From the NCBI RefSeq assembly GCF_018835585.1, contig NZ_JAHGVE010000002.1:282023-346022 (forward strand): 64,000 bases of DNA, read 5' to 3'. Shown here in pieces: positions 43,175 to 51,124 of this stretch (positions are counted from its first letter, which is position 1; every line of letters begins with the position of its first letter). The position numbers and the translations under genes were made by a program. Source of the stretch: Pelorhabdus rhamnosifermentans (GTDB lineage: Bacteria > Bacillota > Negativicutes > UMGS1260). The notes below the pieces were generated by a model that saw only the letters and a list, made by a program, of their open reading frames with translations, was not told the origin of the DNA and did not search any database.

Positions 43175-43220
43175 TAGCGTTTTTAATTAATTTAACAGCG
43201 ATTATATAGGAGATGATGAA

Positions 43221-43403
43221 ATGAAAAACGTGGAAATGAAAGTTGAAGGCGATAAGTTGACCATTACCGTCGATTTATCCAAGCGCTTTGGCAAGTCGAG
43301 TAGTGGCAAATCAATCATTATTGCAAGTAGTGAAGGCAATCAAGCTTTGCCGGGAGCGGAAGAAATAAAAATAGGGTTGAACGTTTATACGAAACCCGAA
43401 TAA
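43221..43403 (+). CDS. Small conserved protein of unknown function
   Basis: A 60-residue protein, 'VEGDKLTITVDLSKRFGKSS', 'GKSIIIASSEGNQALPG', 'IKIGLNVYTKPE'. I recognise this pattern as a recurrent short protein in Firmicutes with no known function; it should form beta strands. AGGAGATG lies about 8 bases before the ATG. It is followed by a terminator hairpin. Confidence 0.75.
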   Translation: MKNVEMKVEGDKLTITVDLSKRFGKSSSGKSIIIASSEGNQALPGAEEIKIGLNVYTKPE

Positions 43404-43418
43404 GATTGACAATACAAA

Positions 43419-43469
43419 ATGAGCTTCAAAATTGGCTAATTAAAATGCCTATTTTAAAGCTTATTTTTA
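43419..43469 (+). terminator. Terminator between the small protein and the methyltransferase
   Basis: ATGAGCTTCAAAAT (43419-43432) pairs with ATTTTAAAGCTTAT (43451-43464), with mismatched G-T/A-C positions, followed by TTTTAT. It lies between convergent genes. Confidence 0.65.
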
Positions 43470-43485
43470 TTGCGATGGTCGCCAT

Positions 43486-44211
43486 TCAAATGACTTTAGC
43501 AATCAACTGAACAAGATTAAAATACTTTCCGCCCTCAGCCTCCATCATTTTGATGTCCTCAGCGACAATGGGATGATAACCGGTCTGCCATTCTTTCCAC
43601 GCCTGTCTGCAACAGGCCATTTCACGGCTGTCCACCATTTCAATGCCCTCGGTCCTCTTCCACAAATCCTTCCACCAATCAACAGAGTGCAGAGTTCTTT
43701 CCATCTCGTTATTCCAAAACGGCTGCATATCATCGGGAATATTTTTCCAAAATTCGTATTTTAAGCCGGGAATAGCCACGGCGATATAGCCGCCCTTTTT
43801 CACAAAAGGAATGAGCGACGGGAGCATTTCCGCCGTATCACCGAAATAATGGTAAGCGTCCACAGTAAACAACAGGTCAAAATATCCGTTTGCGAAAGGC
43901 AATCCTTTGGTTGCGTCTACTGAAATCGGAACGGCTTTATCGTCAATCCCGATAGATTTGAAACGCTCATTGTTTTCAGTCGGTGAAATCCACAAGTCGG
44001 CGGCGAAAACTTTTGCGCCGTATTTTTGTGTCAGCAAGAGCGTGGAAAGACCGCACCCGCAACCAAGGTCAAGTATATGCATATTCTCATTGATGTTTAG
44101 GCATGACGCTAATTCCTCTGCTACTCGCATGGCATTAGGCCCCATCATGGTAGCTTTCAAAAATTCCATGTTATTCTGATTGGAAATAAATTGATTTGTA
44201 AATGTGTACAT
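43486..44211 (-). CDS. Class I SAM-dependent methyltransferase
   Basis: A 241-residue methyltransferase with motif I 'MHILDLGCGCGLSTLLLTQK', an acidic motif II ('KVFAADLWISP') and 'FDLLFTVDAYHYFGDTAEML'. It resembles the UbiE/cyclopropane-type small-molecule methyltransferases; the substrate is unknown. Its start is supported by GAGGACG just upstream. It probably ends at the shared terminator at 43419-43469. Confidence 0.85.
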   Translation of the reverse strand: MYTFTNQFISNQNNMEFLKATMMGPNAMRVAEELASCLNINENMHILDLGCGCGLSTLLLTQKYGAKVFAADLWISPTENNERFKSIGIDDKAVPISVDATKGLPFANGYFDLLFTVDAYHYFGDTAEMLPSLIPFVKKGGYIAVAIPGLKYEFWKNIPDDMQPFWNNEMERTLHSVDWWKDLWKRTEGIEMVDSREMACCRQAWKEWQTGYHPIVAEDIKMMEAEGGKYFNLVQLIAKVI

Positions 44212-44304
44212 AATAATCGTCCTCCATTAATCCTTTATCTTGCTGCTATAAATCAATTATAGTAGTTATATTATTACAATGCACCCTACAAGATAATTCA
44301 GAAA

Positions 44305-44338
44305 CAAAAAAGCGACAAGGCAAAATCACCATGTCGCT
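44305..44338 (-). terminator. Terminator of the CD3324-family gene
   Basis: Minus-strand AGCGACA..TGTCGCT stem (44311-44317 with 44332-44338) followed by TTTTTTG on the minus strand. Confidence 0.75.
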
Positions 44339-44344
44339 CTCACT

Positions 44345-44620
44345 TTAGCATTGGTTTTTCATATCAGCCAATATTTTGTAGATTGTTTTGGGTGATAAGT
44401 AATTACAGCTTGCAATATCCTCAACCGAAATACCGTCTTGATACTGGGAAAAAATCATCTCGTTGCGTTTCTGAATATATTGCCTGCTTGGTTTTACTTC
44501 CCCCCAACGTTTTTTATTCTCTGCCTTTCGTGGGATATAAATATATTCACCGTCGATATACTGTTGTATTGCTTTTAACAAATCGGTGGGAAATATACTA
44601 ACTGCGTTCTTGTAACCCAT
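44345..44620 (-). CDS. CD3324-family (Mor-like) helix-turn-helix protein
   Basis: A 91-residue protein: 'PTDLLKAIQQYIDGEYIYIP' at the start, then a helix-turn-helix ('SVEDIASCNYLSPKTIYKIL'). Related to the C-terminal domain of Mor-type activators; found widely as a stand-alone protein in Clostridia-like genomes with unknown target. The TAGGAGGA Shine-Dalgarno is partly enclosed in a CCTAAAA/TTTTAGG hairpin (44630-44649). Confidence 0.8.
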   Translation of the reverse strand: MGYKNAVSIFPTDLLKAIQQYIDGEYIYIPRKAENKKRWGEVKPSRQYIQKRNEMIFSQYQDGISVEDIASCNYLSPKTIYKILADMKNQC

Positions 44621-44629
44621 TATGCTCCT

Positions 44630-44701
44630 CCTAAAATTGTAGTTTTAGGATGGAGCAAAGGCTATCTCACAGCATGTTTGTTATGCGATAGCCTTTGCTC
44701 C
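44630..44701. other. Two inverted repeats upstream of the CD3324-family gene
   Basis: Inner: CCTAAAA/TTTTAGG (44630-44636, 44643-44649) next to the Shine-Dalgarno. Outer: GGAGCAAAGGCTATC (44652-44666) with GATAGCCTTTGCTCC (44687-44701), a perfect 15-bp stem without a T tract. The outer repeat may end rsgA transcription, and the inner one may limit translation. Confidence 0.5.
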
Positions 44702-44759
44702 GCATAACACCGACTCCAAATAATATAGGATGATAAGCCATTCTCCTTTTTTAAAGATT

Positions 44760-45839
44760 TTACCTTTCCCGATTTTTACTTTTTGCAAACCTTCGGGCGT
44801 TCTTCATACCACCTACACCGCTAAACATTTCATTCAGCTTCGTAGTTTCAATTTGTTTGAAATTAAGACCCTCGTATTTTGTCTCTTTCTTTAGTTTTTG
44901 ATAGCTTAAAAGCCTTTCGACGGAAAGAGTACCGTCGAAAATCGCTTTTTGCACCGCACAACCCGGTTCGCTGGCGTGCGTACAATCATGGAATTTACAC
45001 ATAAACGCAAGCTCGTCAATATCTGCAAAGGTTTTAGACAGATTAGCACTTTCCAGGCCAAGCTCTCTCATTCCCGGCGTGTCAATGACTATGCCGCCAT
45101 TTTTTAGCAAAATAAGCTCGCGCCTTGTGGTCGTGTGCTTTCCTTTATCGTCATTTCTAAGTCCTTTTGTATCCAGCTTATCTTCTCCAATTAAGCGATT
45201 GATAAGAGTAGACTTGCCAACGCCTGATGAACCGATAAACGCGATTGTTTGGCCTTCTTTAATATACCGCATTATCTGGAAATGGCCGTCCTCACGCCTG
45301 GCCGTGGTAACAAGAACATCGGCGCCAACGGCGACAGTATCCACTTCATGGAGTTTTTGTTCCACATCGTCAGATAAATCCGATTTAGTCAAAACGATAA
45401 CGGGAACCGCTCCACTATCCCAAGCGATGGACAGGTAACGCTCCAACCTACGCAGATTAAAGTCGTTATTCAGCGACATACATATGAAAACCGTGTCGAT
45501 ATTACTCGCCACAACCTGTTCGTTGTTTGATGTTCCGGCCGCCTTTCTGATAAAGACGCTTTTTCTTGAAAGCACATGATGAATAATGGCGTTCCCGTTT
45601 GCGCTTACATCCCGGTCAAGCATGACAAAATCGCCTACCGCCGGAAAATCAGATAGCGTTTTCGCTTCAAAACGAAATTTACCGGATACCTCGGCCATCA
45701 TTTCACCGTTTTCACACATTACCTTATATAAATCTTTCGCTTGAGAAAAAGCACGCCCAACATAAAGATCATTATATAAAGTAGATTCAGCCGCAAACCT
45801 ATCGGTGAACCCTAATTTTTTCATATCTATTCTATTCAA
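44760..45839 (-). CDS. rsgA: Ribosome small-subunit-dependent GTPase A
   Basis: A circularly permuted GTPase that checks 30S maturation. 359 residues: OB-fold N-terminus (about 30-100), then G4 'PVIVLTKSDLSDD', G1 'IAFIGSSGVGKSTLINRLIG', G3 'GGIVIDTPGMRELGLES', and a C-terminal zinc site 'CKFHDCTHASEPGCAV'. AGGAGG 9 bases upstream selects TTG 45839 as start; the next ATG (45824) is too far. The leader contains a short ORF and competing hairpins that can hide this Shine-Dalgarno (45847-45950), unusual for a housekeeping factor. Confidence 0.94.
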   Translation of the reverse strand: MNRIDMKKLGFTDRFAAESTLYNDLYVGRAFSQAKDLYKVMCENGEMMAEVSGKFRFEAKTLSDFPAVGDFVMLDRDVSANGNAIIHHVLSRKSVFIRKAAGTSNNEQVVASNIDTVFICMSLNNDFNLRRLERYLSIAWDSGAVPVIVLTKSDLSDDVEQKLHEVDTVAVGADVLVTTARREDGHFQIMRYIKEGQTIAFIGSSGVGKSTLINRLIGEDKLDTKGLRNDDKGKHTTTRRELILLKNGGIVIDTPGMRELGLESANLSKTFADIDELAFMCKFHDCTHASEPGCAVQKAIFDGTLSVERLLSYQKLKKETKYEGLNFKQIETTKLNEMFSGVGGMKNARRFAKSKNRER

Positions 45840-45846
45840 TTTTTTA

Positions 45847-45913
45847 TCCTCCTGAAAGTTATAGTTATAACTTATGGGAGGTTTTTGTATCGTCTAATAT
45901 ACACAAACCTCCC
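45847..45913 (-). promoter_or_regulatory. Possible translational attenuator of rsgA
   Basis: Read on the minus strand: GGGAGGTTTGT (45913-45903) can pair with ACAAAAACCTCCC (45888-45876); the same CCTCC can instead pair with the rsgA Shine-Dalgarno GGAGG through a perfect AAGTTATA-AC-TATAACTT stem. The two structures exclude each other, one freeing and one hiding the ribosome site. Confidence 0.6.
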
Positions 45914-45950
45914 GGCTTGCTACAATATCCGATATACCATATTTAAACAT
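45894..45950 (-). CDS. Putative leader peptide before rsgA
   Basis: An 18-codon frame, MFKYGISDIVASREVCVY, with AAAGGAG 10 bases upstream. Its 3' half lies over the GGGAGGTTTGT segment, so a ribosome on it would change the hairpin choice downstream. A TGGTAAAAT extended -10 element lies about 45 bases before its start. An overlapping frame ending at 45920 is also open, so the identification is tentative. Confidence 0.5.
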   Translation of the reverse strand: MFKYGISDIVASREVCVY

Positions 45951-46390
45951 AAACCTGTATCTCCTTTAACATAAATTTTATGTTTCATCGGCATTTTACC
46001 ACAAAAACGCTGGAAAGAAAAGCATTTGCGAATATTGCGGTTACTCCGATCTGGCTCGGCTGTCTTTTCTGGGGCAGGGGCCTCGCCGCGGTCAATGGGC
46101 ATGTAAGCAGTAGGCTGAGATAACAAGGAGAGACATTGGCTAATTGGGATGATGATCATGGCGATGCGGCCGCAGTCACATCGCGAACCCAGAAAGGGTT
46201 CCTAAGAAAACGTTATATTTAGGAACAGCTTTTGTTATTAGCGTGTTGGGATTCTATTGGTTTTTATTTTAATGGTAGAAATATGCTATAACAATTATAC
46301 AGGTGTCATTGCCGCAACCGTGCCCGTAGTAGCCCGGCAGCTAAAAGCCGATGAGAAGACAAGAGCCATTGACGGAGCTGCGAATAGCTA

Positions 46391-48259
46391 TCAAATATTT
46401 CGTAAAGAATTTTGAACTCTGTCAAGGACATCTTGCCAGTTCCCCGGCTTTTGCTGACGAAAAAGACGCAGCGACGGATACCAAGGGCTGTCCTCACGAT
46501 CTAGCTGCCATCGCCAATCGCAATCGAATGGCAGCAGGGTCCAGGTTCGTTTACCCATGGCGCCCGCCAAGTGAGCTACGGCCGAATCCACACTAATGAC
46601 CAGATCAAGATTTTTGATCGCTCCTGCGGTTTCATGAAAGTCGGTTAATCGCGGCGATAGATTTGTCACATTAGGCAGTAGTGGTAAATCACCCGCTCTT
46701 TTCCCGACTTGCAGGCTAACCCAGTCAGTTTTTTCCACGTTGAAAAGTTGCCGAAAAGTGGCAAAAGGGATTGAGCGGTTGCAATCATTTTCATGGTAGG
46801 GATCTCCGGCCCATACGACTCCGACGCGAAACCGGCGGCCGCCGATCATTTTACCAAGCGTATTTTGCCATTTTGCTGCGAACGTGTTTTCAACAGTGAT
46901 GTAGGGAAGATTCGGAATGGTTTCTGCTGAAGTTTTAAACAGCGCAGGCAAGCTATGTACGGAGCAGGCAAAATCATATGGCTCGCTCGGCAGGTTATTC
47001 TCGTTATACATGTTATTGTTCAGGGAATAACTCAATAATTGTTGTAGCCCGGATTGGACAATTACCGTTACTTTCCGCGCTGCTTTAGAAAGTTGCGGTA
47101 AATACCTTATAAACTGGATAGTATCTCCCAGTCCTTGCTCAAAGAAGAGGATCAGGCTTTTTCCGGACAGCGACTCGCCTTGCCAGTAGGGGACATTGCT
47201 GATTTGCGGGGTTGGTGGGGCATAAATGTGCTGCTCATAAACAATGCGGCGGTATTCATAGTGGGGCCAGCCTTTGGCGAATTGTCCGCAAAGAAGATAT
47301 AAAACGCCCAGCACGTGTCGCACGGATACGGCTTGGTCGGAATCAGCCAATTCAAGCGCTTTTTGATAGGCAAGTTCTGCTTCCTTTAACCGACGCATTT
47401 TTTTTAGAACGACTCCCAGCCGCCGGTATGTTTCGTAAAAATCGGGTTTTAGATCAATGGCTTGTCGCAGATAGTTTTCCGCTTCAGCGAATCGATTGAT
47501 TTTAACCAGTATCACGGTCAAATTATGATAGGCCAGCAAAAAATCCGGCTGGATTTTAATGGCGTGTTGTAACATGTCGACAGCTTGAGGCAAGCGATCT
47601 AGCTGTTCGTAAATTAATCCCAAATTGTTAAATGCTTTGGCATACTGGGGATTTAATTCGATTGCTTTTTTAAAACTCATTTCGGCTTCACGATATCGTT
47701 TTAGCTTTTGTAAAGTGAGACCCAGATTATTGTGTGCAATAGGCTGGTCAGGATTGAGATCAACGCAGCGGGAAAAAGATTGCAGTGCTTTCGATAACAT
47801 ATTTCTTCGGGAATAGAGGATGCCTAAACTATTGTAGGCATCAGAATAATCAGGTTTTAGCCCGATTACGGTACGAAAACATGATTCCGCTCCTTCGGGG
47901 CGGTTAAGGGAGATGAGAACAATGCCAAGACGGAAATAGGCTTCTGCCCAGTCCGGTTTTAGTTTGATGGTATTGTAGTAGGATGCCGCGGCTTCTTTCC
48001 ATTGGCGACAATCACTAAAGATAATTCCTAACATGAAATGTGCTTCTGAATAATTGGGAGCTAGGGCAATTGCCAGGCTTAGATATTCGATTGATTTTTC
48101 CCAATCTTGAAGTTCTTTGCTTGCTATACCTAGATAATAATGAGCCTCGGCAGAGTCGGGCATTATTTGAATTGCTTTGCAAAATATCTGTTTAGCTTGC
48201 TGCCAATCACCATTGTTAGCCAATTCTTTTCCTTTTTTTAGATAGTTGGTTAACATCAT
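46391..48259 (-). CDS. TPR-repeat protein with C-terminal glycosyltransferase-like domain
   Basis: 622 residues. Residues about 1-330 hold roughly nine tetratricopeptide repeats ('SAEAHYYLGIASKELQDWEK', 'YAKAFNNLGLIYEQLDRLPQ'). The rest ('LFFEQGLGDTIQFIRYLPQL', 'FRVGVVWAGDPYHENDCNRS', 'LDLVISVDSAVAHLAGAMGK') resembles the C-terminal half of GT9/GT41-type transferases attached to TPRs. Possible role: sugar transfer to a protein or surface polymer; neither donor nor acceptor is evident. GGAGG lies 9 bases before the ATG. The 550-bp gap between it and rsgA holds the rsgA leader, a GGTTCCTAA/TTAGGAAC repeat near 46200 and a short unrecognised frame. Confidence 0.82.
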   Translation of the reverse strand: MMLTNYLKKGKELANNGDWQQAKQIFCKAIQIMPDSAEAHYYLGIASKELQDWEKSIEYLSLAIALAPNYSEAHFMLGIIFSDCRQWKEAAASYYNTIKLKPDWAEAYFRLGIVLISLNRPEGAESCFRTVIGLKPDYSDAYNSLGILYSRRNMLSKALQSFSRCVDLNPDQPIAHNNLGLTLQKLKRYREAEMSFKKAIELNPQYAKAFNNLGLIYEQLDRLPQAVDMLQHAIKIQPDFLLAYHNLTVILVKINRFAEAENYLRQAIDLKPDFYETYRRLGVVLKKMRRLKEAELAYQKALELADSDQAVSVRHVLGVLYLLCGQFAKGWPHYEYRRIVYEQHIYAPPTPQISNVPYWQGESLSGKSLILFFEQGLGDTIQFIRYLPQLSKAARKVTVIVQSGLQQLLSYSLNNNMYNENNLPSEPYDFACSVHSLPALFKTSAETIPNLPYITVENTFAAKWQNTLGKMIGGRRFRVGVVWAGDPYHENDCNRSIPFATFRQLFNVEKTDWVSLQVGKRAGDLPLLPNVTNLSPRLTDFHETAGAIKNLDLVISVDSAVAHLAGAMGKRTWTLLPFDCDWRWQLDREDSPWYPSLRLFRQQKPGNWQDVLDRVQNSLRNI

Positions 48260-48378
48260 CTGTTTTCCTCCTCCGGCTTACAATTATTGAATCGTGGTCA
48301 GAAAAATTTTCCCCATCGCTTCGAATCTGCAGAATGTTATAGTCCTATGATAATTATCATTTATTAACATTTGATTAA

Positions 48379-48513
48379 CCAATAAAAATCCCAGTGCCAC
48401 AAACGCTGCCGGAAATTGGCGATACTATCGTTGTGACACCGGGGAGTGGGGAGATACATGTTTTTGATAAAAAAGCCGAGCAGGTAGTTGCTTGTTTAAA
48501 ATTAGCCCTTTAG
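48379..48513 (+). pseudogene. Remnant of an ABC-transporter ATPase C-terminus (TOBE-like)
   Basis: After a stop at 48376 the frame reads 'PVPQTLPEIGDTIVVTPGSG', then 'EIHVFDKKAEQVV' and a stop at 48511-48513. This resembles the C-terminal TOBE domain of sugar/glycerol-phosphate importer ATPases (UgpC/MsmK type). No start codon or ATPase core is present. Its end overlaps tail-to-tail by 12 bases with the GDPD remnant, a possible scar of a lost glycerophosphodiester-uptake locus. Confidence 0.5.
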
Positions 48514-48822
48514 CCAGCGATCGGGATAATCGCTAAATATGCCGTTAAGACTTAGTTTATTGGCAAAAGCAAATTCTTCTGGGGTATTGATCGTATAACT
48601 ATTGACGCCGATGCCGGCTTCACAGGCACTCTTGATCCATTCAGAATCAAGGTAATGCCAATGTGGATGCAGGTAGTCGGCGTTTGTTTGCTTGATTAGG
48701 CTGAGCACATCGACTGGGCGGGAATCGAATAATACGCCTGTTTTAAAACGATTATCGAGTTCTTTTATCTTACATAATGACGGATGGTAGAACGAAGAAA
48801 TGATGATGCGGTTTAAGAACAT
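48502..48822 (-). pseudogene. Glycerophosphodiester phosphodiesterase fragment (C-terminal)
   Basis: 106 residues matching only the C-terminal half of GDPD enzymes: 'IIISSFYHPSLCKIKELDNR', 'NADYLHPHWHYLDSEWI', 'GIGVNSYTINTPEEFAFANK' and 'LNGIFSDYPDRWL'. The N-terminal catalytic HRG..E part is missing, and no good ribosome site precedes 48822. About 500 bp beyond (48823-49322) show no recognisable coding sequence. Confidence 0.7.
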
Positions 48823-49322
48823 TTATTACGGCACCGCTCAAATGATACTCTACCAGGATTTACTATGCAGAAGGCTGTTATTATACATATGCCGGTACGT
48901 CTACGCAGATAATGATAAATCGGATTTAATGCTGTTAAGGCTAAAATCATCGGACAGAAACTACTCATATTTTCAATGCTTCACTGTGTGCACAAGCACA
49001 TCTAGGTTGTGGTTAGATTGGCACTAACAAAAAGACCTGTCCATACAATTTTTAGAAAAATTTGTAAAGTCGAAATACGACTTATAATATAGTAAATACA
49101 CAGTGTTTTATTTAAATTAATATGGATAACAATTAAAATTCTGAAAATAATGTTGAATTTTTAATGTTGAAGTGCTATATTTATCTTAAAATAAAGTGCA
49201 TGTGCACATTTAGTTAATGATAGTCATTTTGTAAAAATGTAGTAGATGCGGTATATCATGCGGTTGTTCTCGAAGAAGTGGTGTTTAACAGAAAAAACTA
49301 TATTCATTGAAGGTGAAAAACA

Positions 49323-50282
49323 ATGAATCAGATAAATAAAATTGGTGTTTTGACAAGCGGCGGCGATTCTCCGGGGATGAATGCGACAATTCGTTCCGTT
49401 GTAAGAGCGGCAATAGGTTTTGGCCTGAAAGTTGTTGGCGTTCGGCGTGGTTATAACGGTTTGATTCATGGTGATGTTATCGAACTCAATGCGCTTTCTG
49501 TGTCGGATATCATCCAAAAGGGAGGAACATTTCTTTATACAGCAAGATGTAAAGAATTTATGGAAGAGGCAGGCCGTGAGAAAGCCGTAGAAAAAGCGCA
49601 TGAATTCGGTATTGATGGCCTCGTGGTTATCGGTGGTGACGGTTCATTTTGCGGAGCTGAGAAACTCAGTGAGCTTGGCATACCGACGATTGGGATTCCG
49701 GGTACGATTGACAATGATATTGCATGTACGGAATACTCAATCGGTTTTGATACGGCATGTAATATCGGTATGGAGGCTGTGGACAGACTCAGAGATACGA
49801 CCCAGAGTCATGAAAAATGCAGCCTGGTTGAAGTGATGGGGCGACGCGCCGGATACTTGGCCTTAAATATCGGCATTGCAACAGGTGCTACAGCCATACT
49901 TGTTCCTGAAAAAGCCTATGATGTCAAAAAAGACATTTGCAATAAAATTTTAGCGGCGCAGAAGCAAGGGAAAACGAATCATATTATCATTGTTGCCGAA
50001 GGCTGCAAAGATCATGTTGGCGAAATTGCCAAACAAGTTGAAGCGCAAACCGGGATTGATACGCGAATAACCATTTTAGGTCATATACAACGCGGCGGAA
50101 CGCCAACTGTATTAGATCGGGTGAATGCGACGCGAATGGGTTATCATGCGGTGGAATTATTACATAATGGCATGGGAAATCGCTTGGTTGCAATAAAACA
50201 GGATTTGGTTGTCGACTATTCGATAGAAGAAGGAATGGCTATGCAAAAATCGATCAATGAGAAATTATATGAAATAAATTGA
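49323..50282 (+). CDS. pfkA: ATP-dependent 6-phosphofructokinase
   Basis: Phosphorylates fructose 6-phosphate in glycolysis. 319 residues, the standard bacterial length: 'KIGVLTSGGDSPGMNATIRS', 'GLVVIGGDGSFCGAEKLSEL', catalytic 'GIPGTIDNDIACTEYSIGFD', 'VEVMGRRAGYLALNIGIATG' and 'ITILGHIQRGGTPTVLDRVN'. GAAGGTG lies about 9 bases before the ATG. It stands alone with its own terminator; pyruvate kinase, the frequent partner, does not follow. Confidence 0.97.
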   Translation: MNQINKIGVLTSGGDSPGMNATIRSVVRAAIGFGLKVVGVRRGYNGLIHGDVIELNALSVSDIIQKGGTFLYTARCKEFMEEAGREKAVEKAHEFGIDGLVVIGGDGSFCGAEKLSELGIPTIGIPGTIDNDIACTEYSIGFDTACNIGMEAVDRLRDTTQSHEKCSLVEVMGRRAGYLALNIGIATGATAILVPEKAYDVKKDICNKILAAQKQGKTNHIIIVAEGCKDHVGEIAKQVEAQTGIDTRITILGHIQRGGTPTVLDRVNATRMGYHAVELLHNGMGNRLVAIKQDLVVDYSIEEGMAMQKSINEKLYEIN

Positions 50283-50393
50283 TGGTATTTACACAGGAAA
50301 ACAGAATTCGCATCAAGATTTCCGTTACTTGGCATAGAATCTTAACTAAATCAGTGCCAAAAATTGCACAATCAACGGTCAACGATTTAAAAT

Positions 50394-50455
50394 AAAATCC
50401 GTTCCAATCTGCTATAATATATTGCAAATTATTATAGTCAGAGGAGCGGATTTTT
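50394..50455 (+). terminator. Rho-independent terminator after pfkA
   Basis: AAAATCCGTTCC (50394-50405) pairs with GGAGCGGATTTT (50443-50454), with an inner CTATAATA/TATTATAG stem, then T. Confidence 0.75.
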
Positions 50456-50496
50456 CCATGATTCTACTGGAAATATGGAATATAAAATTTATTCAA

Positions 50497-50519
50497 GTAA
50501 CACAACTAAATTGTGTTAC
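50497..50519. repeat. Palindromic repeat, left copy
   Basis: GTAACACAA-CTAAA-TTGTGTTAC (9-bp arms). The right copy at 50962-50984 is its exact reverse complement over all 23 bases. The two bracket an integrase remnant. Confidence 0.75.
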
Positions 50520-50536
50520 GCATTCATTAAATAATC

Positions 50537-50904
50537 TTATATAATAACTACGCCATTTTTTCCCTTTTTCCTTCTTCTTTTGTCAATTTTTGCTATGCTT
50601 TTATAGGTTAGATTTATATAAATACTATCTAACTCATCTTTTGTTAATTCCTATGTAAGCTAATGTTACACCAGGAGCTGAATGATTAAGTAGTATTTGA
50701 ATTCTAGTTACAATCCGCGCCACTTTTATAAGCCCAATAGCCAAAAATTTTTGTAACAAATCGAAGATCCGCAAACCGCTATTAATCCCTAAAACAAAAA
50801 GAAGACAATCACGTAAATTTCGTTTTTTAATAACTTTTTACTGCATCAATTTGTTGCTTGTGCAATTCGGTTCTACATATTTCATAATTTGGTATATTCT
50901 CCAT
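50537..50904 (-). pseudogene. Decayed tyrosine recombinase (integrase)
   Basis: Read on the minus strand from ATG 50904: 'MENIPNYEICRTELHKQQID', a stop/frameshift, then 'KRNLRDCLLFVLGINSGLRI' plus FDLLQK (the Arg-I 'GLRISDLL' box), an internal deletion removing the His-x-x-Arg region, then 'LLNHSAPGVTLAYIGIN' with the Tyr motif, another +1 shift and 'KDELDSIYINL'. At least two frameshifts and a deletion make it inactive. Confidence 0.75.
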
Positions 50905-50961
50905 AATGCTTCTTAATATTCAATAATCATACAATATGTTACTTTAATATTTTAAGATAAT

Positions 50962-50984
50962 GTAACACAATTTAGTTGTGTTAC
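50962..50984. repeat. Palindromic repeat, right copy
   Basis: GTAACACAA-TTTAG-TTGTGTTAC, reverse complement of the copy at 50497. Here the arms extend to 15 bp (GATAATGTAACACAA / TTGTGTTACATTATC, 50956-50990), followed by TTTG. The 840-bp gap between pfkA and the chemoreceptor is otherwise AT-rich and empty. Confidence 0.75.
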
Positions 50985-51124
50985 ATTATCTTTGTTAAAT
51001 GGTTTTAAAAGTCATTCAGTGGGGGCAAGTGGATTTAGGAGGTTCAGAATGTTTTTTCTATTGTTGGACTAATCTTACCAATTAAGGAGGCGAATCCGTT
51101 CTGTTAGAAATAGGGGCGGGAAAT

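Noticed and set aside
45920..46159. 79-residue minus-strand ORF upstream of rsgA
   Set aside because: No family resemblance and biased composition; its 3' part overlaps the better supported leader frame. Kept in mind as an alternative leader.
46283..46414. Open frame reading 'VIAATVPVVARQLKADEKTR' before the TPR gene's end
   Set aside because: No start codon, no ribosome site and no recognised family; could be a remnant, but I cannot support it.
48800..49027. 75-residue plus-strand ORF upstream of pfkA
   Set aside because: Cys/Tyr/Arg-rich composition with no ribosome site; it does not restore the missing GDPD N-terminus on either strand.
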